64,000 bases of DNA, taken from contig JAVTVJ010000469.1 of assembly GCA_034509425.1 (NCBI GenBank), forward strand, positions 558,001-622,000. Reading direction: 5' to 3'. The position numbers and the translations under genes are program-made. The notes below the pieces were generated by a model. It worked only from the letters and a program-made list of their open reading frames with translations. It was not told the DNA's origin and searched no databases. Source of the DNA: Eopsaltria australis (Eukaryota; Chordata; Aves; Passeriformes; Petroicidae). This document shows, piece by piece, positions 24,741 through 38,625 of the stretch; the stretch's first letter is position 1; each line of letters opens with the position of its first letter.

Positions 24741-27700
24741 AATCTCAGGATAACGGTGATGAGCAGAGTGCGGTGAAGGCTCGGCCGATGGCCAAGGATA
24801 GAGGATGGTTCAGAGCTCCCCTGGTTGGGCTTGACCCAACTGCTGCTTCAGCTTTGCTCCGACCTGCGGCTTGGCTTGCATTACCCTCTCAGCACAGCCC
24901 TCCTGCATCCAAACCTAAAAGACTCGGTGTTAATTCCAGCATTTTTAAGCTATGCACTTAGTGGATTTTAACAGTTTTAGTCGCTAAGGAGAAATGAATG
25001 TGGGTTGTTTTTTTGTTTGTTTGTTTGTTTGTTGTTTTTTTTTTCCAGAGAAGCAGTAACTATGTTCACTCTAAACAAAACTTTAACATAAAAGTAATTC
25101 AGATTCCAAGGTCTTGAAACAGAAATGCTTAAGTCACAGCCCCTTGCAGCATCATTTGGCCTTAAATAGATTCTAAATTAGCCATTGCCAGCTGTCTCCA
25201 TTTTCCTCTGGCAGCTAATTTACATATTGATTTACTTTCAAAATACAGATAATTTCATGATTTTTGCACACTTAATTCTGCTGATAGCCAGGCTCTGCCC
25301 TCTCCACTACGGTGTCTCAGTAAATGAATTTTGACCCTGAGCGCAAGTCTCCTGTAACTGCCCTCAACTCAAAGAAGTCACACTCTCTCCAAATATCTTG
25401 GAAGGTTTTGTCCCAACTTCAACGTCTCAGACAGAACAGCAGCATTTTATCTATTCTCCAATGCAATGGAGAATGGTTTTGAACCTGAAATGGCTGAGTA
25501 TGGTGTAAATCATAAAGCTAAAGCCTCACTTGAGACTGAGAGGAAAATATGAGCTTTTTAAACTGCAGCCACATGGTGTGAATCTTACACAAAAAATAAT
25601 ATTTCCTTGCAGTATCACTTCCCTCCCAGGCTGGGAGAGGACACATGGCGGATCTTTTGAGCCTCCAGAATTTCCCACTGAGACAAGAGTAGCTACAATA
25701 GGTTTTCTCTGAAGGTCTGAAGATGCCTCTCCATTTATTTTCCTCCCAAACCATGTGGGTGTTGCTTCGTGGGTGGGAATGTGTTTGATGTGATACAATG
25801 TGAAAGGAAAGAGGTTGGCTCTTTTATATCTCCAACGGAGGAATAAATTCTGCCCTTGGGGTAGAGATTCTCCATGGAACCTTGCAGAGCTTTGCAGGAG
25901 AGTGCAGGCTGGTCTGGGGTGTGTGGCCACCCCAGGACAGCTCCTGCTGCCCTGCAGTCCCTTGTCAGGAGAAGGGAGCTTGTGTGCCACAGGCAGAGGA
26001 TGGATTCCTCCTAGAACAGAAAAAAAGTAGTAAAGTTGCTGTAAAGTTGTTGCTCTCCAATGCCAGGGCTTCACAGATGTCTGTTATTTTTCAGAAATAG
26101 TAATTCCATGCAGAAAAAGAAGTGTCTGGTGGCATTCCTTATGCTGACTGGGAAAATCAGAGAAAATTTTGGGGCACAGACTGGTCTTCAGATATTAAAA
26201 AAAAAAAATTTAAAAAATTTTTTTCTCCCTCTGACTTTGATCCTCCAGATACTCTCTAATAAGAGCTATAGCTCATTTCTCTCGTACTTTGCAAGGTCAA
26301 AATCAGTATTGCATTTAATATCCTGTGTTGAATGTCCGGCTTAGAAAAATAATGCAACTACTCTTTTTTGAGATATATTATCTTCATTTTCGATGGAGAA
26401 GGTGCACAGAGAGAATTTGTGCGCAGGCCCAGAGCTGGTACAAATGTGCACCAGTAAGACAGACAGATCTACAGATAAAGGAGTTGTGAAAGAAGTCTAC
26501 TGTTTGGCCTAACTCTAAGGGAAAAAAAGCCCCACAGCTGCTTTGGCATGGTTGGCAGAGTCACAGCAGTTTGTTGGTGATGCTCAGTCTGTAGCTCCCT
26601 GTGTTGGACATGTTGGTGCTGTACATCAATGGAGCTCAGGCGCATTTGCATCCTCTTGGCACTGCCTGAAGCAGGGTCTTGGGTGAACATCTGGATTTCG
26701 TACACAGCTTTTAGTAAGTTTCTTCCTTTAATCCACTTATTTAACTTTCACAAGGCTGATTTCATTTTTTTCTCTTTAAAATGGGCCCATCTAAGCAGTC
26801 CTACCTCTAATTTTGTTTCCTATCATGTCTGAGTCCCAGACTTTCTCACTGCTGCTGCTCACAGCTTGAACATTCCCCCAGCAGCCTGAGCCAAAGTTAT
26901 GATGCAGCTGAGCCTTGGGTCCCCAGGCCAGGGAGTGGAAGGGTTACAGGCTCTTACAAGGAGAATTAAACCTCGTTCAAACCTCCTTCCTCAGAATCCT
27001 GAGTGAATGCCTCACCATATCGACCAGGCTGTCGATTGCTCTAGGGTGGGGAAGTACATCTCCTGGGTGTCTGATTACACAGGGCTCAGGCTTTTATCCC
27101 CCTGCTACAGAAGAAAGGCTGAAAACTTGGTATTTTCACAGTGTTTCCTTCCTTGGTGTATCTGGAAGGCCATCAAAGACAGAATTGATGCTTTCCTTCT
27201 CAAGGGTATTGGCTGTCCAGGCTGTCCAAAGTGAGCCCACAACCTGTGGTCTGAGCTCTCCTCTGCTCTGACCTAGTTCAAAACCAAACACATTGGGGTG
27301 GTGCTGCTTCCCCTGCTGTGACTCCCGAGAGAAGCAGGATGATGATTAACTATTTAACTTTCCCAGCAATGCTGGAGCAGTGTTTTTACTCGTTTGAACT
27401 GGCAGGAGGGGTGACAATCAGTAATGAAGACCTCTGCAGGACTGTGCATAGACACAATTTAATCTGATTCTGGTAAAAAACTGCTGAGTTACACTGAGAA
27501 CCATCACTGCCTGCACAAGGAGAGACAAAACCTCTGAGAACAGAATTATTTTGCTGCCCTGGTTGTAGCTTTTTCAAGAGCTGGAAAGTATCCCAGTCCA
27601 GAATATGGGAGGGACAGTGCACTAAACAATTCCAGTCATGAAAACCATCACCTGAACACATCCTCCTCAGAAGATGGGAAATGTCATTAAAATGGCTGCA

Positions 27701-30700
27701 CCTCGATGATGTTCAAGCAAAAATACCTCCTTCCTCATCAGCAGCATGGCTCCCTGTGAATGCACCACTGTCAGATCCATTGCTTATGTGAACAGAGATG
27801 CTGCTTTTTCTCTTTGTAGATCTTGCCAAGCCCAGACTAGAGAAGGAGAGAAGGCTGATGTCATCCTCAGTATGATAGTGAGTACCTCAAAACTGCTTTT
27901 GCTCACCCTTAGATTGTGGTGAGAACGCTAATACAAAAGACTCTCCCAATTTTCAGTCTAATTTTGCCCACTGCTGATGTACATCTATTTTTCCTGCATC
28001 CAACGGGTCCTTTCTTGAGGTTTACCCTCATGATTTACCAACCAACCAACTCTTTTGAGGCAAAAAAATGTACTGGCTTCTTGTCACAGAAGTTTACTTT
28101 GGCTGAGGAAGACAGGTGCATCATGTGAGGTCCCTCCTTTTGGGTCAGGAATTCACTTTGCTTTTTGATATTTTATGTCACCTTACTTTATCATTGAATA
28201 CTTAATTAAAGACCCAGACATTCCAAAAAAGGAGGAAACTCACAGTACTTTTTTTCCTACATGAGTCATTTCCCTCTGAATTCCACGTTTTTGTCACATT
28301 CCAAACCTCACACTTAGACACTGACATATGGAGAATTCTTCAGGCTCTGCTTCTCTACAGAAGGTGTATTTTGGCTTTAAAGCTTTATTCTCAGTCTTAC
28401 AAAAGACTAGAACCAAGAGCCTAGGCAATGCTTCCTTCCTCTGAGGCTCCTCTCTTTCCTTTCTCTCTGTCAAGCAGAAAAATGCTCAGAAATGGGTACA
28501 TAATCAAAATACAAAACCTCTGCTATAACTGCTGAGGTAACTTGCAGCACAGCCTCGAACTGCTTGGCAGTTGCTTTCCCCAGAGTTCCCTGAGCCTGTT
28601 TTAACCATCTGATTTATGCAGAACATGGCTGAGAAAAGCAGTCAGCTCCCAAGAAGTTCTGTGTGCTCACTGAACTCCATGAGGTCTTATTTACACATTA
28701 AATAAAATAACATTGTTATACATAGACATAGATTTTCTTCCATGGGAGAGAGGAATTCTCTGTCAGCACTGCTCTCCCACTGACTCAGTGAAGCATTTTT
28801 CTGGACAGAGTGGATGGTCCTGACATCAGGGCTGGAAACAACCCACCAGACATTGAGGGAGGAAAGACTGAAGAACGCCTCTGTGATAACATATTTAAGA
28901 AGAAAATCCAAACAAAGTGGAGACAATTTGAATTCCAGCTAGAGAATTAGCCCTTCATTATTTTTTTTCTCTCCTCTGCTCGGTCGTGGCAGGGGAAGGT
29001 GAGCGAGCAGCTTTTGTGAGTGCTTGGCATTTGGCCAGTGTCAAAGCACAACAAGATACGGTGATTAACAGCTATAAGGATGCTGGCACACGAGTGGTAC
29101 ACAGCAGTTTAATTTTTCATGATAGTTGTCTCTGTCAGGGCTGTGCCACAGTCCTGTGCTGGACCCTGGGAGCCTTACGTGGGTTTCCTAGGGGAAGATG
29201 GACTGTCACGTCTTGTGTCCATACTGAACTCTCAAGATACACAGGCTCTTGTTTCCAGGTTAATATTGTTAAGGAAACTTCCTTTCCTGAGACTCTCTGG
29301 CTGTCACACCCCACCAATGCCAGGGACTTTCACTGCTGGGACCGGAGCCCCTTCTCAGAAGCAGCCCCAGTGACCCGATGAGTCCTGCTTGACTCCCCAC
29401 ACCCCCACACTCACAGCCAGACCAGGTTTCCTCATCAGTTCCACCCCGGGTTTGCTATTACAGAGTCTCAGAGTCTTGTTCCATAAAGCCATTTATTTAT
29501 GCTGCAGTAACAAAAACCAGCCCGAGCTGGTGTCTTCAAGAAGGGACCCCAAATAAAGCACCCCTGGACCTTTACACCCTCACAGTGTTCCTTCTGAGTC
29601 CCCCTGCTCCTGCTGTGTGTCCCAGTGTCCCTCACCTGGCTGGTGTCACCCATCTTCGTGGTCTTTATGTGAAGGATGCACAGCTCACTCTTGTCTCCCG
29701 AAGAGCTCAATCTGCAGCTGGCACTGCAGCTGCACACAGAGCAACCTGCACCACATGGATTTCCCAGCAACAGAATTCAGTGCTTGCTTTCAGACTGGAA
29801 AGAGCAAGACTGCAGACCATCAGGAGTCAGGGGCAAAGCATCCACGATTCACTGAATTGATCTATTTTAAAATTAAAACTGTCACCAGCTGTAATTGCAA
29901 TGAGCTACTGTTTCCCCTCAGGTAAAACCATCTAGGAATAGAGCAGGACATCCTTTGCATCCCACTGCCAGTGGGACAGAAATTGCACGGCATGTCCTGA
30001 GAGTTTCACTCCAAAAGTGACGCTGAGATGACAGAGAGGAGTACCCAGAGCCTGTGTGACATGTCCATGCACAGAGTGGGTGTTCTGCCGTATCCAGCAC
30101 TGGCTGGGTCTCATAAAGCAACCATCACTCACAGCTGGGGTGAGGAAAGGGCTGTAATCAGGCTGATTCAACATTTATTTCTTTTGACAGTGATCCCTGC
30201 ATGCAACAGCTGAGAATCTTGGATTTTAGGCTGGCATTCAGCTCTGATGTTGTGGAAAATCCTCTGTGGAGGGAACGTCTATCTGCCCAGGTGCTCATGA
30301 ATGGGAAGGCCACTGGATAAATATTTATATTCTTGATTAAAAGTGATAGATCTGTATCTGGTCTTTGCCATCTTTCCCTTGCCTTACAGGCTGTTATGAA
30401 GTTAAGTATGTGAAGAGAAGAACAAGGGAAAACACTGAAGCACAGTACACTTTGATTTTATTATAAAAACCCACTTGTCCCTGTCAACTCCCAATATTTT
30501 CCTAACAACGTATTTTGCTAAGAGGAATTCAAACATGCCAAGCTGTGAGAAAAGCAGTCCATGGGAAGTGCATGTTCTCCAGTGAGGAGCTGCAGCACAC
30601 GGGATGGTGCCAGCACTGTGACAAAGCACACAGGCAAACAGTGGCCATTCCTCTGTGCTGCTGGTGCCTTGGCTCTTGTGTTATTTTCATAAATGTCAGA

Positions 30701-30736
30701 GACTGAAATAGTCTCTGCGCATGGAAACACAAGTCA
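24741..30736. other. Long intergenic stretch, no gene recognised
   Basis: I see no exon-like frame with family similarity. Simple sequence includes (TTTG)n with flanking T runs at about 25009-25045 and an A/T run near 26197-26224. Short frames on both strands (for example 25526-26074 minus and 28986-29381 plus) lack any recognisable domain. Confidence 0.4.
25009..25045. repeat. (TTTG)n simple repeat
   Basis: About five GTTT units are flanked by T homopolymers. On the minus strand this reads AAAC repeats with an A-rich end. Confidence 0.85.
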
Positions 30737-30885
30737 AAATCACAGCATAACTGGAAGGGATCCCTGGAGGTCTGTGGTCGAATCTTCTGCTGAAAGCTGG
30801 GAAGCCCAGAAGCTGCAGACCAGGTGATGCAGAGCCCCACCCAGCTGAGACCTGAAAATTTATGAGGGTGGAGGTTCATAAAGAG
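30737..30885 (-). mobile_element. Old CR1 LINE 3' fragment, antisense to the plus strand
   Basis: The order ATCACAGCATAACTGGAAGGGATCCCTGGAGGTC, then GTCGAATCTTCTGCTGAAAG and GACCAGGTGATGCAGAGC, matches the reverse complement of a CR1 3'UTR (octamer, GGAAGGGACC..., TCCAACC..., CCAGGTTG...). Many substitutions mark an ancient copy. The element reads 5' to 3' on the minus strand. Confidence 0.55.
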
Positions 30886-33800
30886 CTGCAGTTGTCAGAT
30901 ACCAGGGAGTGAAAACGGGAATGTTGCCTCCCTGTGGAAGCAATTCCTGTGAAGGCAAACCATCAGTGATCCCAGTGGCCCATTGGCACATCCCAGAGAA
31001 GCACAGATGGCAAGCAGCCAGCAAGATGTTATGGATAGAGGAATACAGCACACAGCAGAGGAAGGAGATGAAACAGACAAAAAAATTAAAATAAATGCAA
31101 TGTTCATGTATTTTAATGTGTATTTCAAAGTTATAAATTTTATTTTTTTCAGTGGCAAAAAATTGGAGGAGAAAAAGAGAAGGATCAGCCTGGGAAGGGA
31201 AGAACTTCTAGTTCATGATTCACCCAGAAGAACTAGTCTTGTTTCTAGTCAGGAGAAAAACCGAATGTACAGACATAATAAATAATTCCTCATATTTTGT
31301 GAATTTATAGGTAATTACACATTAGAAACCATACGGAGAAAACAACACTGAGGAAAAAAATCTCAAAATAATTTCCATTTTGTACATTTGGAGAAAATAA
31401 AGGTTTGACATTTTGCCCAAAATATTGTTAAATTTTTGAAAATTTGTGTTTCTAAACTTTATATTGGCTGTTATTTTTTTTTTCTGTCTTCTTTTTATTC
31501 TTTGGTCCAAAATTTTGAATGGATTTTCGTTACTTTTGCTCCATCTTCTTTTCCTTGCATTTGGCATTGTCTCACTGGGGGGTTTTTTGTGGGCAAACTG
31601 AACAGTGAAGAAAAGAAACTCTTTGTGCTCATCCAAATCCTATCTAAAACTACACTGGAGAAAGAAAATGAAACAAGGGAGAGGATAAAACCCATCTGAT
31701 CAGAAGAAATAAGGACAACATACTGCTTATTGACCTTTGTGTTATATTTGTATCAAATCTCAGCATCAAATCTGAGCTACTTGCAATTGTTCATGGATGT
31801 TAGTGAGAGGCTTTCACTATTATTATCTCCCTTTTTATAACCATGGAGCTACTTTAGTATCATATTTAGATTCCATGCTTTCAAAATAATTGCTTCAGTA
31901 TCTGTCATTGTCATTAAGGGAAGGTATTTTGGATGTTTCCCCTGGGTCTGATCCAATTTTTCTCCTAAGAATTGTAGCAAGCACCCCCATCCATCCTGAG
32001 GCAGTTCACAATGGAGCTTCAGTGCCTCAGGAATTTTGTAATTTACTTTTTAAAATTTCAGCAGACAGCTAGAGTAGATAAATGGATTGCTTGTGAAGTT
32101 CAGCAGATAAAGACATTGTTCATTTTCATAGCACTGGACAAAAATACCTCAGAAACTTCTAAGCATGGCAGAAAAGAAAAAGCTAAGCATTATAATAACA
32201 TTTAAATGTCAAATAAAGAAGCAGATACTGTGCAGTTTGCCTTTGGAATAGAACTGCTTGGCCCACAGCTCCTCAGACAGGACCTGATGTCTTGGGATGG
32301 GCAGCTGGCTCTGCACAGCCCTTGAAGAGCAGCACCCAGCAGAGGAAAGGGCTGCTCCTTTGGGAGAACCCAAAGACTGGAGACAAAGAAGCGGATCCAA
32401 ACCCAGACCAATTCTGAACTCAGAATAATCCATCTGTGCTTCTTATTTCCCAGCTGGGAGATGAACAGCAGCTTGGTTGATCCCTGGAATGTGAATTTCT
32501 CCTCTTTGCTCAAGCACGCTCATGAAGGTGAGCATTGCATTGTATTAAGGACTCAGGATTAAGCACAAGGGAACCATGATCCAGAAGAAGGTCTGCAGGT
32601 GTTACTCCCAGAGAATTGCAATTGCTGAGCTGAACCTGGCCCAGCAGTTCTCAGATCACTCACAGAAGAGCTTGTTTCATCTGAATATTGCCCAGAAGCA
32701 AGGTGAAATGCACAAAGCAAAGCAGAGCTGCTGGACCATCACCAGGCAAATGTCCGAAGCATATTTTCTAATTATTTTACTTCCTTCTGGTATTTGCTGT
32801 GCCTGCCCCAACCCTTGCATACACAGCAAGAATCTTCTGAGAAATGGGTGAGCTGAAATGGCACTGCAGCTCCCTGGGGGCTGAGATCCCAGCCATCCCT
32901 CCCTCTCTGTGGAACACTGAGGCTGCAGTCACACATACTCAATGTCAATGGGCTGTATGCTATATTACTAGAAAATGTTCGCTTTGAAAGCTTTTTGGAT
33001 CTTCCGTGCTGCAGGAAATCTCCTCAGTGGTTGCCTGGCTGTCTGAAGATACTTCTGCTCTCACAATGGAAGGATCCTCTTCAAGTGCTTTCTCCCACAG
33101 AGAGTTTCCTTACAAGTTGCACAAAGTAGAGAAAATTAGAGTGATGCTTCATTTTTCTCTTTTGATTTCTGCTTCTAGCTAGGAACAGGGCTTACCAGTA
33201 GTGTTTCCTTTAAAATGAGCACTGGCATGTTGCTAGTTACTGCTCTGTACAGAGCACCTTTCCCTGCTGCGATTGTAATTTGTGGTCCTTGCTGTGGGTG
33301 AAGTCACACCCTCTTTGCTTCCTTTTTTTGTCTTGTTCTGCTTTCTTTCTTTTTTCAGATTTTTTAAAGCTTTCCTCATGAAGCAGAATTTACATCACTT
33401 GCTCTAAGCCTCCACATTGCAGCTGTCTGAATGAGTCACCCTGGAAAGCCAGAAAGGAGTCTCCCAGGAAGTGACTGATCTGATCCTCCTCGAGTTTGGC
33501 TAACTGCACCTTCCAGTGAGTTTACTGGTGAAGGGAGCACTGGGCTCCACAAAACCCACCAGTTTCATCCACCACTTCCACAGTGCAACTGGGGCATCCT
33601 CCAGAGTGCCTCTGACCCCAGCACCTCCCCTGTGGAAGGACAGGAAAAACAACAGCCACCTTCCTTTGGAACTCCAATGGGTGACCCTGCTGTGATGCCC
33701 CCACGGCCTCTGCCCTGGGGAGGACAGAGTGCTGTCACTCTGTGCCTCAGCTGGCTTTGGGTCCAGGGCACACTGGGCAGAGACACTGGAGAGAGCTCAG

Positions 33801-34741
33801 TCCTTGCTGGGCTGCTGCTAGCACCGCACAAAGAGCCATGGTAACACAGCTGCCTGCCTGGGAGGGTGAGTGGGAGAGCTGAGTCACCAGCTGGAAGCTC
33901 TCTGTGTCAGTGTCTCAGCTCACTTCAGCACTGCAGACAAGTGGAGAGCACAACCAGACACAGGCTTTTCCCTCTGGTGCAGACAGTCCTCACCCTGTTC
34001 CTGCTGGTGACCCTGAGAAGCAGTGCAGGAGAAGGTCTCAGCACAGGCATCCATGGGCTGGTTTCCTCGGTCTGAGATGTCTGGTCTTGTTTATCGTCAG
34101 AAGAAAAAAATACACCTGAGGGGGTCACTCGAAAAAAAAGCAAAAGCAGTCAGCTGAGCAGCCCTCAGGAACCCTCAGGAGGACAGGGTTAAAGTGTCCT
34201 TCTGGTAATTATGAGATTAACCCCACCTGCTTTACAGGGTATGAGAAATGGATCCAGGAAAGAATCACGTATCTGTGTGATAAATCTCTATCAAAGTGAT
34301 GCCTTATATCAAGACCTTTGCTCTGCCTGGCTTTGGAGTGACAAACCACAAAGGCTTCAGCATTTAATGAAGTTTCCTCCATGATAGGAAAAACAATTCC
34401 TACATCTCAGTTGTTTTTGGATAGTAGCATTCAAAATATCTTCTGCACACACTCTTAAAACCTGGGGTGCATCAGAGCCTCGATCATATAAAATCTTTGT
34501 GATTCACTCTGGTGCCAATGGGGAACATTTCCTGTGCAGCACAAATGTGTTCCTGCAACCAGCCCTTTCTTTGTCCTGACAGAGGTAAGAAAGGGATGAT
34601 CAGCTCAAGTCAAACATCAAACAGAGCATCTCACTCTGAAATCATCAACCTATGAGCTTGGTAGAGAAGGATGTGAATAGAAGGCATGGCTGTGATTGCT
34701 TTCCATGGCTATAATTCCATGAAAAATTTAATTGTGGTCAT
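30886..34741. other. Intergenic, no gene recognised
   Basis: Short frames only, no domain similarity. Composition alternates between AT-rich (31.1-32.2 kb) and balanced sequence, with no sharp feature. Confidence 0.4.
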
Positions 34742-35130
34742 CTAGAAGGTCCAAGTGCCACAGCACCCTACACAGTGCAGACAAGTTAGGTGTAACAGCC
34801 CTGTGATGCACAGAAGGACCATCCAGTAGGGCTCTGGAGGTGCTCCCTGCTCCCTGGGCCTCCTCCATATGTATTTCATCATTATTTCAGTGGAGATTAC
34901 TTCTCCCCTGTGGTTTAGGAAAGGTGTTCCCAAAATTAGAGTTCCCACTAAAACATTCCACCACTCACTCAGACCCCTTCTTTGTCTCCATCCCCCTGCA
35001 GGGGGGATGGAAAGGAGGATTGGAGGCACAAAAGGTAAAGATCACAGGTTGTGATAAGAACAATTTACTAGAGACAGCAGTTAAATAAGAAGCCAACAGA
35101 AATAGCAACAATATTAAATAACAGAGTGTA
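34742..35130 (-). mobile_element. Possible LTR or other retroviral remnant
   Basis: The block around CTCCATCCCCCTGCAGGGGG, followed by a purine-rich region and AACAATTTACTAGAGACAGCAG, has the look of an antisense avian LTR, but I cannot place TG...CA ends or a target duplication. It contains a 23-bp near-perfect palindrome. Classification is tentative. Confidence 0.25.
34988..35010. repeat. Near-perfect 23-bp palindrome
   Basis: CCATCCCCC, then TGCA, then GGGGGGATGG. The arms are complementary over nine bases with one extra G on the right. It could extrude as a hairpin. No known factor site of this length is recognised. Confidence 0.8.
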
Positions 35131-36592
35131 CGAGAGAGGTTCCCTCTTCAACATGGGCCAGAGAAGCTTGTTTGTCATGCTCTAGATGAGGAAGTGGAAC
35201 TTTTATAATCACAGTGGAAGAATTAATTAATATTTCAGCTGCTTCTACCATCATGACTTTGGCTGAGTTTACAAGGCAAAAATTTTTAGCCCTGCTCTAA
35301 AATGCCCCAGAAATATAGTACAGAGAGGTGATTGCTGTAGGAAATCACTGTTTAAGCCAGTCATTATTTCAGAGATCTGCATGGGTTGGACATTCTCTAA
35401 GAAAATGGGTCTGTAATAGCAGCAGGCCCATGCTCAAGGTGCTCTGACCGGAGTTCGGGCCCTGATGCAGGGGCAGAACCCACCCCTGGGTGCAGCATTT
35501 CTGCCTTGACCCTCATCCATTGTGACACAAGAATAATCCCTAGGTCCTGGCCATGCCCCTCCTGGCTGCTGCAAAAAATCAACTCTGTCCTGGCTGGAAC
35601 CAGGGCAACCTGTGAAACCACTTGTACCCTCTTTGTTTTAGAGCTTCTTCAATAATGAGTTTAAAAATTATTTTAATAAGTAAAAAAAATCAAAAGACTT
35701 TTAACTGGAAAAATTGTGGGTTTGCCTGAAGTGTGATTCCTGAGCCATTATGAGGGTCTGATTTTAATCACTTCATCCCATGTATTTAGCAATGATGACC
35801 CTTTATTGAAATGCAATCCCTTAGGAGGTATCACACGCACCAATGGGAAGCGAACCAGATTTGACATGAGGCAAAATCTGATAATGAAGGAGTCCACTCT
35901 CCCTGAACGGCAAAAAATCCCACCATGTAAATGTGGGATTTTCTCCTCTTTGGGAGCCACAAAACACGTAGGAATGTGGAGCTTGTGGATGTGGAACTGT
36001 CCTTGTTTTATCCTGGGAGTTGTCATGACTTGGCGGGGAGTTTGAGCTGCTGTAATGCAGGGGAATTTTTCAGCATCCAATTCACTGAACATTCTTGAAA
36101 ACTCATTTATTTTCTTCTTGTAGTTGCGTAGCTTTCTTCCTACTGTTAAATGGAAAGGTGGAGATAACAGCATCTGTTATATTAAAAATACATTGACTTT
36201 AAACTTCTAATTATACAATGACCAATTTACAGAAATGTCGTATTTTAATCACTCTTCAGTATGCCAGAAAAAAATCACTTTTAAAAGGCAGTTCTAACTG
36301 CGTTTTCATGTCAGTGGGAGAGGTGCAAGCCAACATTTTGTCAAATATGCTAAAATTCACGAGGACAGAGCTGCATATATCTTTAACTGGGGATGCTGAG
36401 TGAGGAAGGGCCTGTGTGAAGGCTCTGGCACAGAGCAGTGAGTGATGGCAATGCTTTGGGCAAGAACTACTGGGGAAAAAAAATTACAAAGCAACATCCA
36501 TCACAGCTTTGTCCAAATGCAACCCCCTGAGACTTTGGTTCAAACCTAAATGACCAATTCATTATAGTTGTCTTTGTTATTTGTTTATAAAT
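35131..36592. other. Intergenic, no gene recognised
   Basis: Short unrelated frames. A TTTATTG motif at about 35801 could be the polyA signal of an antisense repeat, but no LTR boundaries are evident. Confidence 0.35.
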
Positions 36593-36810
36593 TGCAGAAT
36601 TATGGAGTAATACAGGTATTACGAGGCTTCTGGGGACCACCTGGTCCAACCAACCTCCCTAAAGCAGGACTAGCGTTGAAGGTGGATTAGTTTTGAAATT
36701 AATTCAGGTTGTTGAGGGCCTTTCACATTTAATATCTTCAAGAATGGAACCTCCACACCATCACTGGCTTCCTCTTCCAGTATTTCATTCCCCACTTCAG
36801 TGTGGAACCA
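36593..36810 (-). mobile_element. Old CR1-type LINE 3' fragment
   Basis: Reading the plus strand, GGGGACCACCTGGTCCAACC, AAAGCAGGACTAGC, then ATCTTCAAGAATGGAACCTCCACACC and TCTTCCAGTATTTC follow the order of an antisense CR1 3' region (TCCAACC, AAAGCAGG, CTCCA...GGAGACTCCACA, CTGTTCCAGT). A tract of about 40 bases in the middle is AT-rich and does not align by eye. Ancient copy. Confidence 0.5.
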
Positions 36811-37790
36811 TTTGGTATTTAGGAATCTGGAGACAGTAATTAATATCCTTCTAACAGCCTGAGCAGGCAAGTTCCAGGCTGTCTCACAGAACTGAAAAGT
36901 CAGCAAGGCTCATGAAACACTTAATGAGATCAAAGCCTCCTGCTCCTGAAAATCCCAATCAAATAGCCTGTTTTTCTCATGTTTTGAAGCCTTTTCAGCA
37001 CTAAACGGGTGGCACTCATCCCCATTATCAGTTTCCTGGACAGAACACTTTAGCCTGCACTTGCTGTGTTCTCTAGAGATGCCTGTTGCAATCTTGAGTC
37101 CATGTGCTCTGACTCACTTACTGGAAGAGCCTGGTGGAGCTCTGGGAGCCAGCTGATTTGCACGCTGTTTCACTTCTTTAATTGATCCTGTCTGCCTGTG
37201 TGCACGTCTGTATGCAAGATATGAGATCCAGCTCTATCATGGCAGAGAACATCCCATGGCCAAATAAAGTGAGATTCTGTGTGCTACCCTCAGTGGAACT
37301 GAATGTTTTGCATCCACTCAGAGAGGCCCATCTGCCTGGCAGTGCAGAGCAGACAGGCAGTTTGTGGCTCAGATCCAGTCACTCTAGGATAATGTTGGCA
37401 GACTCTGGGATGGGTAGGTCTAGCATGTGCAGGGAAGGAAAGTCCACAGTGGCTCCCACAAGATGTGGTTTCATGGGAGCAGAGCAGTGAGCTGGCAGTT
37501 GAAAGCAGGCTCTGCACCAGGTTTTCCTGGAGCTGCCAGTTCATCTCCTGGGATAACATCTCCTTTTTTAGGGGGCTGTGTCCATGCCACATCCACATTG
37601 TCCCTTGTCTGCACAAGGTCCAGAATAATTCCCATTCCAGCAGGCAGCAGAAGGAGCTGGGCAACACCTGCCAAACCTGTCTGAGAGGATGAGCAGACTG
37701 CTGGCAGCATGACACAGGGCTTCCCCTGCCATGCAGCATCTTGTCAGGTCATTGTGCCCCTCCCTGACTGCCCCCCACTGGCTCTGCTCA
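36811..37790. other. Intergenic, no gene recognised
   Basis: Frames at 37182-37490 (plus) and 37290-37739 (minus) overlap each other and show no recognisable domain. Nothing else stands out. Confidence 0.4.
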
Positions 37791-38446
37791 GTTGCCGCTG
37801 GTCTGGGCTGGCCAGCTGCCCACCAGGGTTTTAGGGGAGCAGCCCAACGGCGGCTAAAGGAGCATCCCTGACCTGAGCAGGTTCACTGCCCTTTTGTCCC
37901 CTGCCGCAGGCTGTGCCTCCCTTAAGGGCAGACACTGTAACACCGGAGAAGAGGTGGTGGTGGGGGAAATCTTTTGCCTAGGAATAAGAGAGATACTGTA
38001 ATGCAGGGTTAACAGCACCCTCGGCATCCAAGGTCGAAAGACCCAGAGCTCCCTGTGCATCAGACTTTTATTGAGGGATTACAAACCATACAAACCAATC
38101 ACGATTGAGCCCAGGGGAGGAACCAGGGAGGGACAAGGGGATAGGAACCAACTGGGAAGGAAAGGGGGAGGAGAAGGGGTGACAGATGTGGGAATAAAAC
38201 AACCAACCATCAAGTAGCTACGAACATTCTAGAACCTAAGAATGACTGATGGGAGAGTGGCAGGTGGCTGGACAAATGGGAAAAAGGTGACCAACCCCTA
38301 GGAGACCCAGCCCCCTTCTGGGGCACACCACTCTAGACTCCAGCCCAGGGGTGACCTTACTCCTGGGCTTCTTTAATCCAGAGCCTCCTGGGGGATGGAG
38401 GGGTTTTAGGGACCTGAACCACCGCAACCCTGCTCCCTGCTCAGCA
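37791..38446 (-). mobile_element. LTR-like repeat, copy A
   Basis: This copy is similar over its length to the block at 39232-39868. Shared landmarks in order are AGCAGCCCAACGGCGGCT, GGTTCACTGC, GTTAACAGCA, GTGCATCA followed by TTTATT, GGAGGAACCAGGGAGGGACA, CGAACATTCT, GGGAGAGTGGCAG-type wording, and CCTGG/AACCAC near the end. On the minus strand TTTATT (38067-38072) is an AATAAA signal, so this is probably an LTR or LTR plus leader reading leftward. Ends and target duplication are not resolved. Confidence 0.5.
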
Positions 38447-38625
38447 CCGGGATTGCTGGTGCCACAGCTCGTTCCACACTGGGACAGCCCAGCCTCTCCT
38501 CTCCTTCTACTGAACACTTCACGCAGCCCAGCTTTTGGCAGCTGCATCCCTTCACTGCCCTGCTTTCCCTCAGCACCACAAATTGCTTTGGCAGGCTCAG
38601 GCAGGTTAGATGAGAGACCCTGGTG

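Noticed and set aside
23609..24742. 377-codon minus-strand open frame through CpG island 2
   Set aside because: It runs across a CR1 3' end, a consensus splice donor and the low-complexity GA tract, and the product is Arg/Gly/Glu/Ala-rich with no domain. GC-rich DNA is poor in stop codons.
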